DNA from: Thermoflexus hugenholtzii
Lineage (GTDB): Bacteria > Chloroflexota > Anaerolineae > Thermoflexales > Thermoflexaceae
Direction of reading: 5' to 3'
DNA length: 64,000 bases
Assembly: GCF_018771565.1 (NCBI RefSeq)
Contig: NZ_CP076326.1
Span: forward strand, 2,232,001-2,296,000
In this document: positions 35,300 through 43,850 of the stretch, piece by piece
Position numbering within the stretch: position 1 is the first letter of the stretch
How the letters are laid out: every line of letters starts with the position of its first letter
Notes under the pieces: generated by a model
What the model was told of the DNA's origin: nothing
Seen by the model: the letters and a program-made list of their open reading frames with translations, nothing else
Databases searched by the model: none
Program-made: the position numbers and the translations under genes

Positions 35300-36364
35300 T
35301 TAGCGGTGCACCCACACGTAGGTGCCGGGGTTGTCCGGCGTGGCTCGCACCAGGGGCCGATCCCCGTAAGGCTCCGCCCACTCGTAGAGCCAGCGGGCGT
35401 CCCGCGGGGAGAGGTTCACACACCCGCGGCTGTGCGGGAACCCGAAGCGGTCATGCCAGTAGGTGCCGTGGAGGGCATATCCCTGATAGAAGAACATGGT
35501 CCAGGGGACGTCCTCCAGATAGTAGTAGCCGAAGATGTCCCCGTCCATTCGGGTCGCCCGCACCTTGACCTGGATCCGGTAGAGGCCGGTGACGGTGGGG
35601 GTCCACGGCCGCCCGGAGGAGATCAAGGTGGCGAACACCAGGCGATCCCCTTCATAGGCCGCCAGGGTCTGCTCGTAAAGATTCACCTCGATCCACTTGG
35701 CGCCGGGCGGGATCCCCTCCGGCCGTCGGGTGGGGAACACCAGGCCGACGGCCTGGGCCTTCACCCACTGATCCGGGCCGACCCGATACCAGACCTGATC
35801 GCCGATCTCGCGGGTTTCCTCCACGGTGATGCGCGTGTAGCGCCCTAACAGCGGGGCTTGCGGATCAGGGGCCCGGCCGGGCGCTGTGGAAGGCCGCGTC
35901 GCCTGCACGATCCAGCCGAAGGGGCGCGAGGGCGGCTCGCTGAACACCACGCCCTGGAATGCGGACGGCGCCCCGAAGGCCAGGTAGGCGGCGTCGATGT
36001 ATTCGTCCGGGTTGATCAGATAGAACACCTTCCCGCCCGCCTCGACCCGCCCGTGCACGCTCACCCACACGTAGCCGGCCGGAAAGACGCGGCGCGGCGC
36101 GCCTCCGTTGAGGGCTTCCTCCGGGGAGCGATAGGTCGGGGCGGGCGCCTTCACATAGGCGTAGGTGTAGGGCACCAGCGGCTCGGCCTGCTTCACCCCA
36201 CCCCCTCCAGGACGGCCTCCTTCCGAAGCGGGGCGGCCCGATATCGAGGCCGCCGTCCGCGGGAGACGAGGTCGGGGGCAGAACTGCGGATCCCCATCCG
36301 GCGGCACGCAGTCCGCAACGGTTGGAAGCATCATACCCATGAACAGCAAAATAAGGCCCCACAT
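35300..36364 (-). CDS. L,D-transpeptidase (YkuD domain)
   Basis: This enzyme would make 3-3 cross-links in peptidoglycan or attach proteins to it. The YkuD active site is His299 (ALHGTYWH) and Cys315 (SRGCVNLS), with the usual spacing. The N-terminus has a short hydrophobic stretch that could be a signal peptide. The region from about 65 to 215 looks like two SH3-like domains that may bind the wall. The 354-residue length is larger than minimal YkuD proteins. It sits downstream of an ECF sigma/anti-sigma pair, which could link it to an envelope stress response. Confidence 0.9.
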   Translation of the reverse strand: MWGLILLFMGMMLPTVADCVPPDGDPQFCPRPRLPRTAASISGRPASEGGRPGGGGVKQAEPLVPYTYAYVKAPAPTYRSPEEALNGGAPRRVFPAGYVWVSVHGRVEAGGKVFYLINPDEYIDAAYLAFGAPSAFQGVVFSEPPSRPFGWIVQATRPSTAPGRAPDPQAPLLGRYTRITVEETREIGDQVWYRVGPDQWVKAQAVGLVFPTRRPEGIPPGAKWIEVNLYEQTLAAYEGDRLVFATLISSGRPWTPTVTGLYRIQVKVRATRMDGDIFGYYYLEDVPWTMFFYQGYALHGTYWHDRFGFPHSRGCVNLSPRDARWLYEWAEPYGDRPLVRATPDNPGTYVWVHR

Positions 36365-36426
36365 GGTTCCCCCCGGCGGGTCGGTTCAGAGCTTCCGGGC
36401 GCTACCCTCGGGTGGCCCTCTCTAAA

Positions 36427-37560
36427 TTATAAACGTATCGAGGTGCCGGAAAGTTCCTGGACGCTATCCGGACGGAAAGGATGCGGATCTCCTCCGAGAA
36501 CCGGATGCCGGGGCCCATGGTCGGAGGAACGGGCGTCCGGCATCCCGGAAGACCGGCGCGAAGGTGCCTCGATCCCGGAAAGATCGAGGGGGAACACCCA
36601 TGGCCCGGGCAGCCGGAGCGGCTCGTCCTGTCCCCTGGGGTCCACGCCGATCAATTCCAGGATGCGCAGGGCACCGGGAGCCGGCGCGGCCGCGCCGGGC
36701 CTTGGGAAGAAGAAAACACGAAAGCAACCATCCCCCTCCTCCCGAACCGCTCCGCCATCCGGGAGCGGACGCCAGACGCGCCGGGGGTCCGGCGGCGGGA
36801 AACAGATCTGTGCCCGCACGCCGGAGGGGGCGATCACCGCTCGCTCCATCGTCATGGCGACCCCGTTCGCGACCACGGTCCGCCGATCCTCCCGGATCAC
36901 GCCGGGATGGACAGGGACATGGAGATCGAAAACGAACGGCCCTCGCTCCTCTCGAACACCGGATGGGAGGTCAATGGCGAGGCGCAGGCGCAACCGGAGC
37001 CGCAAGAGCTCCGGAAGCGGCGCATAAGCTGCGCTCTCGAAGGACAGGATGGAAGCCTGCTCTCCAGGAGGCAGCGCCATTTGCATTGCCTCCGAAGCGC
37101 CGATCAGCCCCTCCTCCATCTCCAGCGGAAATGACCGCCCAGCCTCGTCGGTTAGAAGGACCTCGGAGAGCGCAGCCCGCTGCCCGGGATCCGCGGGGCC
37201 CTGCACGCGATAGCCGATGCGGATGGAGCTCCAGTCCGCATAGACCCACTCCAGAAGCACCCGATAGCCTCCCTGTTCCTGTTGCAGATGCAATGGCTGA
37301 ACGGAGAGCGCCCCCTCCGGGCCTTGGGACAGCACAAAGGATTCCCACAGGCTTCCGGCGGAGGCGATGGCCCCGACAGCCAGCGCCACGAGGAGCAGCG
37401 GGATTCCCCAGGCAGGCCATCCGCTGAGCTTCCCGAGGCGAGCTTTCCGGGAAGCGGACGAAGCGATCCGCTCCCGGATAGCCGGCCAGAGATCCGGCGA
37501 GCGAGGGATTTCTTCCTCCGCGATTTCCCTTAACCATCGGGACAGCTCGCGCTCATCCAT
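36427..37560 (-). CDS. probable anti-sigma factor, membrane-anchored
   Basis: The 377-residue product starts with MDERELSRWLREIAEEEIP and a cytoplasmic segment. A single membrane helix (about 48-68) and a large extracytoplasmic beta-rich domain follow. It overlaps the ECF sigma gene by 8 bases, the usual position of the cognate anti-sigma. The overall layout recalls DUF4179-type anti-sigma proteins, although no zinc motif is present. The last 40 residues are unusually polar and may reflect a frame change near the end. The ATG at 37560 has GGGAGAGG upstream. Confidence 0.65.
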   Translation of the reverse strand: MDERELSRWLREIAEEEIPRSPDLWPAIRERIASSASRKARLGKLSGWPAWGIPLLLVALAVGAIASAGSLWESFVLSQGPEGALSVQPLHLQQEQGGYRVLLEWVYADWSSIRIGYRVQGPADPGQRAALSEVLLTDEAGRSFPLEMEEGLIGASEAMQMALPPGEQASILSFESAAYAPLPELLRLRLRLRLAIDLPSGVREERGPFVFDLHVPVHPGVIREDRRTVVANGVAMTMERAVIAPSGVRAQICFPPPDPRRVWRPLPDGGAVREEGDGCFRVFFFPRPGAAAPAPGALRILELIGVDPRGQDEPLRLPGPWVFPLDLSGIEAPSRRSSGMPDARSSDHGPRHPVLGGDPHPFRPDSVQELSGTSIRL

Positions 37561-38143
37561 GGTCCTCTCCCTTTCGGTCCGGCGCGCCGGGGGATCCGAG
37601 GATGCCTCGCAGGCGGATCCGCCCTTCATACAGGTAGTGCTTCACGGTGCCTGTGGTGCATCCCATCAGCTCGGCGATCTCCTTCTCCGGGAGCTCGTGA
37701 TAGTAACGCAACACGATGGCGGTCCGCTGGGTTGGGGAGAGCAGCCCCAGAGCTTGCCAGACGCGTCGCCTTTGCTCCGCCTGCTCCGCCATCTGCTCCG
37801 GAGAGGGATGGGGATCCCCCCAGGTGGATTCCAAAGGATCCTCCATCTCCAAGAAGGAGGGAGAAGAGGCTGGAAGATGCCGATCCCGCCGTCCGGCCAG
37901 GCGCAGGGCCTCCCGGATGACGAGGCGCAGGAGCCAGGGCCAGAAAGGACGTCGAGGGTCGAACCGATGACGGTGTTCCCAGGCGCGCAGGAAGGCGTTC
38001 TGCACCGCGTCCTCGGCGTCCATGCGATCCCGCAGGATCAGATAGGCGGTGCGAAGCGCCCGCAGCTCATATGCCCGGACCAGCACCTCCAGTCCCTCCG
38101 GATCGCCCCGCTGCCACCGCTCAACGGCCTGGGCCTCATCCAT
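37553..38143 (-). CDS. ECF RNA polymerase sigma factor
   Basis: This group-4 sigma factor has 196 residues. Region 2 is seen in RTAYLILRDRMDAEDAVQNAF (as parts of residues 31-52), and region 4 in LSPTQRTAIVLRYYHELPEKEIAEL with the helix-turn-helix ending GTVKHYLYEGR. It is distinct from the sigma factor at 15648. It overlaps the putative anti-sigma gene and follows the secreted crystallin-like gene by 38 bases, so the three may form one regulated unit. Its promoter targets are unknown. Confidence 0.9.
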   Translation of the reverse strand: MDEAQAVERWQRGDPEGLEVLVRAYELRALRTAYLILRDRMDAEDAVQNAFLRAWEHRHRFDPRRPFWPWLLRLVIREALRLAGRRDRHLPASSPSFLEMEDPLESTWGDPHPSPEQMAEQAEQRRRVWQALGLLSPTQRTAIVLRYYHELPEKEIAELMGCTTGTVKHYLYEGRIRLRGILGSPGAPDRKGEDHG

Positions 38144-38181
38144 CCACCCATCCCTCCGGAGCGCGTGGTGAGGTCCAGTGT

Positions 38182-39006
38182 TCAGTAACCTCGCCGTGCG
38201 GAAGAGATCCGATCATTGAAGCCATAAGCCGTCAGATCCGGGACGCTCACGGTGAAGGTGCGGCGATCTCCCCCGTAGTTGATATGTTCAAAGTAAGTGC
38301 TGGCCCCTGCCCCGGAGGGGATCCAGATGGACGAAGTGATATCGTTAAAGTTGATGGCGCGGAAATCGTTGTAGTCATAGCACAGCGCGAAGTTCCGTCC
38401 TCCGTAATATGTGTGCTCCCACACTACCGCGTAATATGCGCAGGCCACCGGGACGACGGCTCCCTGGCGTCGCAGGGTTTCTACCGCCTCCGGATGAACG
38501 CCCGGCAGCTCCAGCCCGGTGGCCGCTGCGAGCTCCTCGTTTGTGCGGTAGCAGGTCACGATGCCCGGGCCCCGCCCATCATGGCAATGGGGTTCGATCC
38601 CCTGGGCCAGGAGCGCTTCAAAGGGAACCAGCTGCCCGTAATACCAGACCGGGACGTAGCGGGGGGAAGGTGTGGGCGTCGAACCGCCGTCCATGGCAGC
38701 CCGGAGAGCGCGGACCCTCTCGGGGTCTGTGTTCGGCAGGTCGAGCCCGGTCGCTGCGGCCAGCTCCTCGTTCGTGTCGTAGCATGTGATCACCCCTGGG
38801 CCGGCCCCGTCATGGCACTTCGGCTCGACGCCTCGGGCGATCAGCTCCCCGAAGGGAACCCACTGCCCCTTATACCACACCGGACGCGCCGGATCTCCCC
38901 AGGAAGGGCGCGTGGCCGCCCCCACGCTGAGAAGGGCCAGCGCTCCTGCTCCCAGGAGGGCCAGGCCCAAGCCCGCAACCCGAAGCCCTTGCCGGATACG
39001 GATCAT
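38182..39006 (-). CDS. secreted protein with duplicated Cys module and beta/gamma-crystallin-like domain
   Basis: A signal peptide (about 1-31) is followed by two copies of a module of about 65 residues. Each runs from WYKGQWVPF / WYYGQLVPF through CHDGxGPGxxTCY to TNEELAAATGL. The C-terminal 80 residues contain YYGGRNFALCYD and INYGGDRRTF with Trp and Tyr spacing like beta/gamma-crystallin Greek-key motifs, which in microbes often bind calcium. The protein is 274 residues and probably extracellular. I know no function for the Cys module. The ATG at 39006 has AAGGAGGTGGATC upstream. It lies upstream of the ECF sigma gene. Confidence 0.7.
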   Translation of the reverse strand: MIRIRQGLRVAGLGLALLGAGALALLSVGAATRPSWGDPARPVWYKGQWVPFGELIARGVEPKCHDGAGPGVITCYDTNEELAAATGLDLPNTDPERVRALRAAMDGGSTPTPSPRYVPVWYYGQLVPFEALLAQGIEPHCHDGRGPGIVTCYRTNEELAAATGLELPGVHPEAVETLRRQGAVVPVACAYYAVVWEHTYYGGRNFALCYDYNDFRAINFNDITSSIWIPSGAGASTYFEHINYGGDRRTFTVSVPDLTAYGFNDRISSARRGY

Positions 39007-39145
39007 GATCCACCTCCTTGAGGATCGTTTCCACCATGGAATACCCAGCAAGGGCGGAAAAGGTGGGGGCTGGGGGGCCAGATCCCGCGACGGGATCTGT
39101 CCGCCGGACGCGGCGAAAAGCAGCTTTAGAAGCCTTTCCGGAGCG

Positions 39146-40159
39146 TCAGCCTTCAAAGAGGCGGGCCAGCTCGTCCCGGGGGAAGGGTTGGAGAGGGATC
39201 CGCCGGCCCCCTCGCTCGATCCATCGCCCTTCCTCCGGCGGCCGCAGCTCGCCGATCAGGGCGGCCGGGCGCCCGGCAGCGATCAGCGCCTCCCGGATGG
39301 CCGGGGCGTCCTCCGGAGGGGCGGCGATCAGCAAGGAGCCTGAGGCCAGCAACCCCCACGGATCCAGCCCGTAATGGGCGCACAGCGCCTGGGTCTCCGG
39401 ATACACCGGCACGGCCTCGCCCTCCACCCGAAGGCCCAGGCCCGCGGCCTCCGCCAGCTCCCACAGCCCGGTGGCCAGCCCCCCCTCGGTGGGATCGTGC
39501 ATGGCGTGCACCCGCCCGGCGCGCTGGGCGATCCGGGCGTCCTCCACCACGCTGATCCCGGGGGTGTAAAGGAAATCGGCGCACCGCCGCAGGAATTCCT
39601 CCCCGAAGACCGGCAACAGCTCGGCGCGTTTCTCCCGGGCGATCACCGCCGTCCCCTCGATGGCGATGGGTTTGCTCAGGATCAACCGATCGCCCGCCCG
39701 CGCCCCCCGCGGCGTGATCAGGCGCTCCGCCTCCACCTCCCCCAGCATGAAACCGGCGAGGATCGGCCGGTCCAGCCCATAGGTCACCTCGCTGTGGCCC
39801 CCGATCAGGGTGATCCCCAGGGCCTCGCATGCGGCGCGCAGCTGCCCGAAGATCTCCTCCACCAGCGCCCGGTCCGTGCGCCCCTCCGGCAGGAGGAGGA
39901 TGGCCAGCATCCAGCGGGGGGCGGCGCCGGTGGTGGCGATGTCGTTGGCGTTGATCTGGACGGCATACCAGCCGATGGCCTCAGTGGCGAAGGTGATGGG
40001 GTCTGCCTTGACCACCAGGCATCGGTCCCCCATCTCGACCACGGCGGCATCCAGTCCCACTCCAGGCCCCAGACGCACCCGTGGGTCCGAGATGGGGTAA
40101 TCCAGCAGGCGCCGCATCCACTCCAGCGGGAGCTTGCCGACGGGCAAGATCTCCGTCAT
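39146..40159 (-). CDS. AIR synthase-related protein (HypE/PurM-like fold)
   Basis: The 337-residue protein has the two-domain PurM/HypE/SelD/ThiL fold. There is an N-terminal GVGLDAAVVEMGD with acidic metal ligands, VNANDIATTGAAPRWML-type core (here QINANDIATTGA), GGHSEVTYG and HAMHDPTEGGLATGLWE in the second domain. It lacks the C-terminal Cys of HypE and the N-terminal Cys/Sec loop of SelD. It therefore belongs to the uncharacterised AIR synthase-related group (COG1973-like) rather than a named enzyme. ATP-dependent activation of a small substrate is expected. The ATG at 40159 has GGGAGGTGAGG; the frame extends upstream only through the repeat array. Confidence 0.78.
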   Translation of the reverse strand: MTEILPVGKLPLEWMRRLLDYPISDPRVRLGPGVGLDAAVVEMGDRCLVVKADPITFATEAIGWYAVQINANDIATTGAAPRWMLAILLLPEGRTDRALVEEIFGQLRAACEALGITLIGGHSEVTYGLDRPILAGFMLGEVEAERLITPRGARAGDRLILSKPIAIEGTAVIAREKRAELLPVFGEEFLRRCADFLYTPGISVVEDARIAQRAGRVHAMHDPTEGGLATGLWELAEAAGLGLRVEGEAVPVYPETQALCAHYGLDPWGLLASGSLLIAAPPEDAPAIREALIAAGRPAALIGELRPPEEGRWIERGGRRIPLQPFPRDELARLFEG

Positions 40160-40189
40160 CTTCCCCTCACCTCCCGGGATAGATGTGTG

Positions 40190-40895
40190 CCGAATGAATT
40201 CGGCCTCCAGAGGCCTCCGGCCGATGGTCGGCCTGCGCCGACCAAAAAGGCATCCTTTGCGTCGGCGAAGGCCGACGCCCGGCGCATAGCGCCCGAAGAG
40301 GCCGATTTCAATCGGCGCGAAGGCCTCCGGCCGACGACCAGCCTGCACGCCGAATGAATTCGGCCTCCAGAGGCCTTCGGCCGATGGTCGGCCTGCGCCG
40401 ACCAAAAAGGCATCCTTTGCGTCGGCGAAGGCCGACGCCCGGCGCATAGCGCCCGAAGAGGCCGATTTCAATCGGCGCGAAGGCCTCCGGCCGACGACCG
40501 GCCCGCACACCGAATGAATTCGGCCTCCAGAGGCCTCCGGCCGATGGTCGGCCTGCGCCGACCAAAAAGGCATCCTTTGCGTCGGCGAAGGCCGACGCCT
40601 GGCGCATAGCGCCCGAAGAGGCCGATTTCAATCGGCGCGAAAGCCTTCGGCCCGCGGTCGGCCTGCGCCGACCAAAAAGGCATCCTTTGCGTCGGCGAAG
40701 GCCGACGCCCGGCGCATAGCGCCCGAAGAGGCCGATTTCAATCGGCGCGAAAGCCTTCGGCCAACGGTCGGCCTGCGCCGACCGAGAAAACCCTTCGCGT
40801 CGGCGAAGGCCGACACCCGGCGCATAGCGCCCGAAGAGGCCGATTTCAATCGGCATCAGGGCCTTCGGCCCGCGGTCGGAATGCGCCGACCGTTT
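40190..40895. repeat. hairpin-train repeat array 1 (160-bp and about 110-bp units)
   Basis: Three full 160-bp units start at GAATGAATTC near 40192, 40352 and 40512, then shorter units of about 110 bp follow. Each full unit is a string of short palindromes with 2-4 base loops: GCCGAATGAATTCGGC, GGCCTCCAGAGGCC, GGTCGGCCTGCGCCGACC, GTCGGCGAAGGCCGAC, GGCGCATAGCGCC and GCCGATTTCAATCGGC. There are no unique spacers. Long minus-strand frames through it are by-products of the repeat length. A second array is at 57962-59130. Confidence 0.9.
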
Positions 40896-41740
40896 CAGGC
40901 ACCGAAGGCCTCATACCGTCGGATCCCCAGCCGCCAGAGCAACGTCACCAGGGAGACCGCTACCGCCAGCCAGAGGATCTGGGCCAGGAACCCCTGCGCG
41001 ATGCGGTCCGGAGGGAGACGGCCCAGGAGCATCTCCAGGGGGAAGGAGAGCATCAGCGGGAAGGGCGTCCAGCGGAGGGCGTTCCGGATCCCCTCGGGCA
41101 TCAGGGCCAGGGGGATCACATAACCGGATCCCAGCGCTTTGATGAAGAACCAGACCTCATGGAAGGCCACCGCCTGGGAGGTCCAGAAGGCGGTGAGGCC
41201 GATGGCATACTGGAAGAAGAACTCCAGCAACAGGGCGAGGAACGTCGCCAGGAGGACCCGGACGACGTTCACAGGGGCGAGATCCAGTTGAGGGCCCGGA
41301 TACAGATAGAGGGCCAGGGCGATGGGCGGGCCGACCAGGAGGGCCTGCAGGGGGCGGGAGGCCAGGGTGCGCGCGAGATCGTAATGCAGCGGATGGAGGG
41401 GACGGAGCAGCCGCGCGCTCAACCCCCCGGTCCGGATGTCCCGGTTGAGCTCCCACACGATCCAGACGCCCGTCATGCGGCGCAGGAAGATCGCCGCCAG
41501 ATAATACCCCACAAAGGTCCCCGCGTCGAAGGAGCCGACGGGGCCCTCCCGCGCCATGGAGAGCCAAACAGCGAGCATCACCAGCGGCACCGCCCCCGAG
41601 AGGATCCAGATCAGGATCTGGATCCGGTATTCCAGGGTGCGGGCCCAGTAAATACGCAACAGCGTGGGATAGGCCCGCAGCGTGGCGGCCGCAGCGGCCC
41701 ATCCTTCCGAGAGCGTGGTGGGGCGCGGGGAGCCGTTCAT
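40895..41740 (-). CDS. ABC-2 type exporter permease
   Basis: This permease of 281 residues has about six membrane helices and belongs to the COG4587-like ABC-2 group. Features include an N-terminal cytoplasmic helix, WARTLEYRIQILIW at the first membrane entry and a conserved WELNRDIRTGGLSARLLRP loop. In relatives two permease genes (COG4587 and COG3694) follow the ATPase; here only one is present and its end abuts repeat array 1. It overlaps the ATPase gene by 4 bases, so it is translationally coupled. The exported substrate is unknown. Confidence 0.85.
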   Translation of the reverse strand: MNGSPRPTTLSEGWAAAAATLRAYPTLLRIYWARTLEYRIQILIWILSGAVPLVMLAVWLSMAREGPVGSFDAGTFVGYYLAAIFLRRMTGVWIVWELNRDIRTGGLSARLLRPLHPLHYDLARTLASRPLQALLVGPPIALALYLYPGPQLDLAPVNVVRVLLATFLALLLEFFFQYAIGLTAFWTSQAVAFHEVWFFIKALGSGYVIPLALMPEGIRNALRWTPFPLMLSFPLEMLLGRLPPDRIAQGFLAQILWLAVAVSLVTLLWRLGIRRYEAFGA

Positions 41741-42756
41741 TCCCCTTCCTCTTGCGATCCCGATTCATCGATCTCCAACGCGGAGGCCTCCGCGAACACC
41801 CGCCGGATGACCTCCTCGACCGGCGGCTCCTCGATGGCCAGGTCGGTGATCGGGAGGGCGGTCAGCATGGCCGCGGCGATCTCCGCCGTGCGGGCCCGCG
41901 GCACCCGCAGCTCCGCCCGGTGGGAGTTCAGGCTCAGCACCTCCCCATATGGGGAGAGAGCGCTGACGGGAAGGGGTTGGGCCATGGTCACCCGCACGAC
42001 GCGGTAGGGGGCCACCCGCTCCGCCAGCTCCTCCAGGTCCCCATCGTAGAGCAGACGCCCCCGGTGGATCACCAGCACCCGCCGGCAGAGGGCAGCCACG
42101 TCGGCCATGTAATGGCTGGTCAGCAGCACCGTCGCCCCCGTGCGGCGGTTGTATTCCCGGATGAACTCCCGGATCCGGGCCTGCATGGTTACATCGAGGC
42201 CGATGGTGGGCTCGTCCAGGAACAGCACCTGCGGTCGGTGGAGGAGGGCGGCGGCCAGCTCGCACTTCATGCGCTCCCCCAGGCTGAGCTTGCGCACCTG
42301 CTTGGTGAGCAATCCTTCCAGATCCAGCAGCTCGACCAGCTCATCCAGCGTGCGTCGGAACTCCGCCTCCGGGATCCCGTAGACCGCCTGGTTCAGCAGG
42401 AAGGTTTCAATGGCCGGCAGATCCCATAGCAGTTGCTGCTTCTGGCCCATCACCAGCGTGATCCGGCGCAGGAAGGCCCGCTCCCGACGCTGGGGGATGA
42501 ACCCCAGCACCCGGACCTCGCCGGCGGTGGGGTGCAACAGGCCCGCCAGGACCTTCAGGGTGGTGGTCTTGCCGGCGCCGTTCGGCCCCAGGAAGCCCAC
42601 GATCTCTCCGGGATCGATGGTGAACGAGATGTCCGCCACCGCCCGGACCACCCGATACTGCCGACGGAAGAAAGAGCGCACGGAGCCCATCAGACCGGGG
42701 GCCTTGTGATGGACGGTGTAGTATTTGTGAAGGTGGCGGACCTCAATGGCATGCAT
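41737..42756 (-). CDS. ABC-2 exporter ATP-binding protein
   Basis: This COG4586-type ATPase of 339 residues has an N-terminal extension containing SVRSFFRRQYRVVRAV, characteristic of the group. Walker A GPNGAGKTT lies near 58-66, the signature LSLGE in the middle and Walker B VLFLDEPTIGLD after it. The C-terminal 90 residues form the accessory domain. It pairs with the downstream permease. The Q-loop segment VMGQKQQLLWDLPA is a further mark of this family. Such systems are often annotated as antibiotic or daunorubicin-type exporters, but there is no evidence for the substrate here. Confidence 0.9.
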   Translation of the reverse strand: MHAIEVRHLHKYYTVHHKAPGLMGSVRSFFRRQYRVVRAVADISFTIDPGEIVGFLGPNGAGKTTTLKVLAGLLHPTAGEVRVLGFIPQRRERAFLRRITLVMGQKQQLLWDLPAIETFLLNQAVYGIPEAEFRRTLDELVELLDLEGLLTKQVRKLSLGERMKCELAAALLHRPQVLFLDEPTIGLDVTMQARIREFIREYNRRTGATVLLTSHYMADVAALCRRVLVIHRGRLLYDGDLEELAERVAPYRVVRVTMAQPLPVSALSPYGEVLSLNSHRAELRVPRARTAEIAAAMLTALPITDLAIEEPPVEEVIRRVFAEASALEIDESGSQEEGE

Positions 42757-42777
42757 GGGATCGATCCAGGCGTCGCG

Positions 42778-43281
42778 TCACGGGTTCTGGCCGGGATCCT
42801 CCGGCGGGGGGGACGCGGCCGGGGCGCGCGCTTTGTCTTCCTCCAGGAAGAGGAGCAACAGCACCATCCCGACCACGATGGCGCTGTCGGCCAGGTTGAA
42901 GACCGGCCAGAACTTGAAGTCCAGGAAGTCGGTGACGAAGCCGAAGCGCAGCCGGTCGAGCAGGTTCCCGAAGGCCCCGCCCAGCTGCAGGCCCAGGGCG
43001 ATCTGAACCGGCCAGCGGGCGGTGGCAAGCTGTCGGGTGTAGAGCAACAGGAAGGCGATGACCACCACCGCCACGGCGACCAGGACGGAGCCCCACTCCC
43101 GGAACAGGCCGAAGGCGATCCCCGTGTTGGTCACATGGGTGAACGTGAAATAGCGGGCCAGGGCCGGGATGGGCGCCCACGATTCATACAGGGCCAGGTT
43201 CTCCCGGACCCAGGCCTTGCTTCCCTGATCGGCGGCGAAGGTCAGGATCGCCACCGCCCATAACAACCTGCGTCGCCCCAT
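42778..43281 (-). CDS. lspA: lipoprotein signal peptidase
   Basis: LspA is the aspartic protease that removes signal peptides from prolipoproteins in the membrane. The 167-residue protein has four membrane helices. The catalytic motifs are GGAFGNLLDRL (first Asp) and FNLADSAIV (second Asp), and VTNTGIAFG is also conserved. The ATG at 43281 is preferred because GGAGGAGG lies 7 bases upstream; the in-frame TTG at 43287 is less likely. It supports the several lipoproteins encoded in this window. It lies 21 bases before the ABC exporter ATPase. Confidence 0.93.
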   Translation of the reverse strand: MGRRRLLWAVAILTFAADQGSKAWVRENLALYESWAPIPALARYFTFTHVTNTGIAFGLFREWGSVLVAVAVVVIAFLLLYTRQLATARWPVQIALGLQLGGAFGNLLDRLRFGFVTDFLDFKFWPVFNLADSAIVVGMVLLLLFLEEDKARAPAASPPPEDPGQNP

Positions 43282-43511
43282 CCGCAATCCTCCTCCACGC
43301 GCTGCATGGTTCCACGCAAGCCCCGAACGTCCGCCTCAGGGATCGAAGCCGCCCTCGCCGGGCGCGGGCAGGGCCCCAATCCAGGGAAGCGTCCACGGAT
43401 CTCGATGCGGATGCATGGATCCGATCTCCGAAGACCTTCGCACGCTCCCGCCCGCTCGTTCGCGCCCCTGTTCACGGACGGCCCCCGTCGCGCATCCCTC
43501 CCGCGTCCGGC

Positions 43512-43850
43512 TCACCGCTCCCGACGGGCCTGGCATTCCAGACAGAAGGCGGCGAAGGGGAGAGCCTTCAGCCGGGCGACCTCAATCGGCCGGCCGCACT
43601 CCTGGCAGATCCCATACGTGCCCTCCTCCATCCGTCGCAGGGCGGCTTCCACCTCGCGCAGGCGGGCCTCCAGGTGACGGCGCAGGGTTACCCGGGTCGC
43701 CTGATCCATCACATCGGTGGCATCATCGGCCATGTGATCATGGTAGCCGATGCCCTCCGGCGCCCGGGCATCCAGGCGCGCCAGCTCCTCCCGCAAGCGG
43801 CTCCGCTCCTCCTCCAGCGCTTGACGCAGGGACTCAAAAGGGATCGTCAT
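43512..43850 (-). CDS. DksA/TraR C4-type zinc-finger protein
   Basis: This small protein of 112 residues has an N-terminal coiled-coil hairpin (about 5-75) and a C4 zinc finger (Cys82, Cys85, Cys103, Cys106). This is the DksA/TraR/YocK architecture. DksA proteins enter the secondary channel of RNA polymerase. The coiled-coil tip here lacks an obvious DxxDxA motif, so it may not act like E. coli DksA. The ATG at 43850 is chosen by homology-like start; only a weak AAGGGG ribosome site is seen. The frame continues upstream without conservation. Confidence 0.82.
   Translation of the reverse strand: MTIPFESLRQALEEERSRLREELARLDARAPEGIGYHDHMADDATDVMDQATRVTLRRHLEARLREVEAALRRMEEGTYGICQECGRPIEVARLKALPFAAFCLECQARRER

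Noticed and set aside
39146-40159. SelD (selenophosphate synthetase), which would support the selenoprotein
   Set aside because: The fold is the same, but the Gly-rich N-terminal loop with Cys/Sec and Lys of SelD is absent. It fits the AIR synthase-related group instead.
40160-40573. N-terminal extension of the AIR-synthase-like protein
   Set aside because: It is made entirely of translated repeat units, while GGGAGGTGAGG lies just before the ATG at 40159.
40190-40895. CRISPR array
   Set aside because: Units repeat over their whole length and consist of chained palindromes; there are no unique spacers and no cas genes. The same holds for 57962-59130 and 26995-27770.
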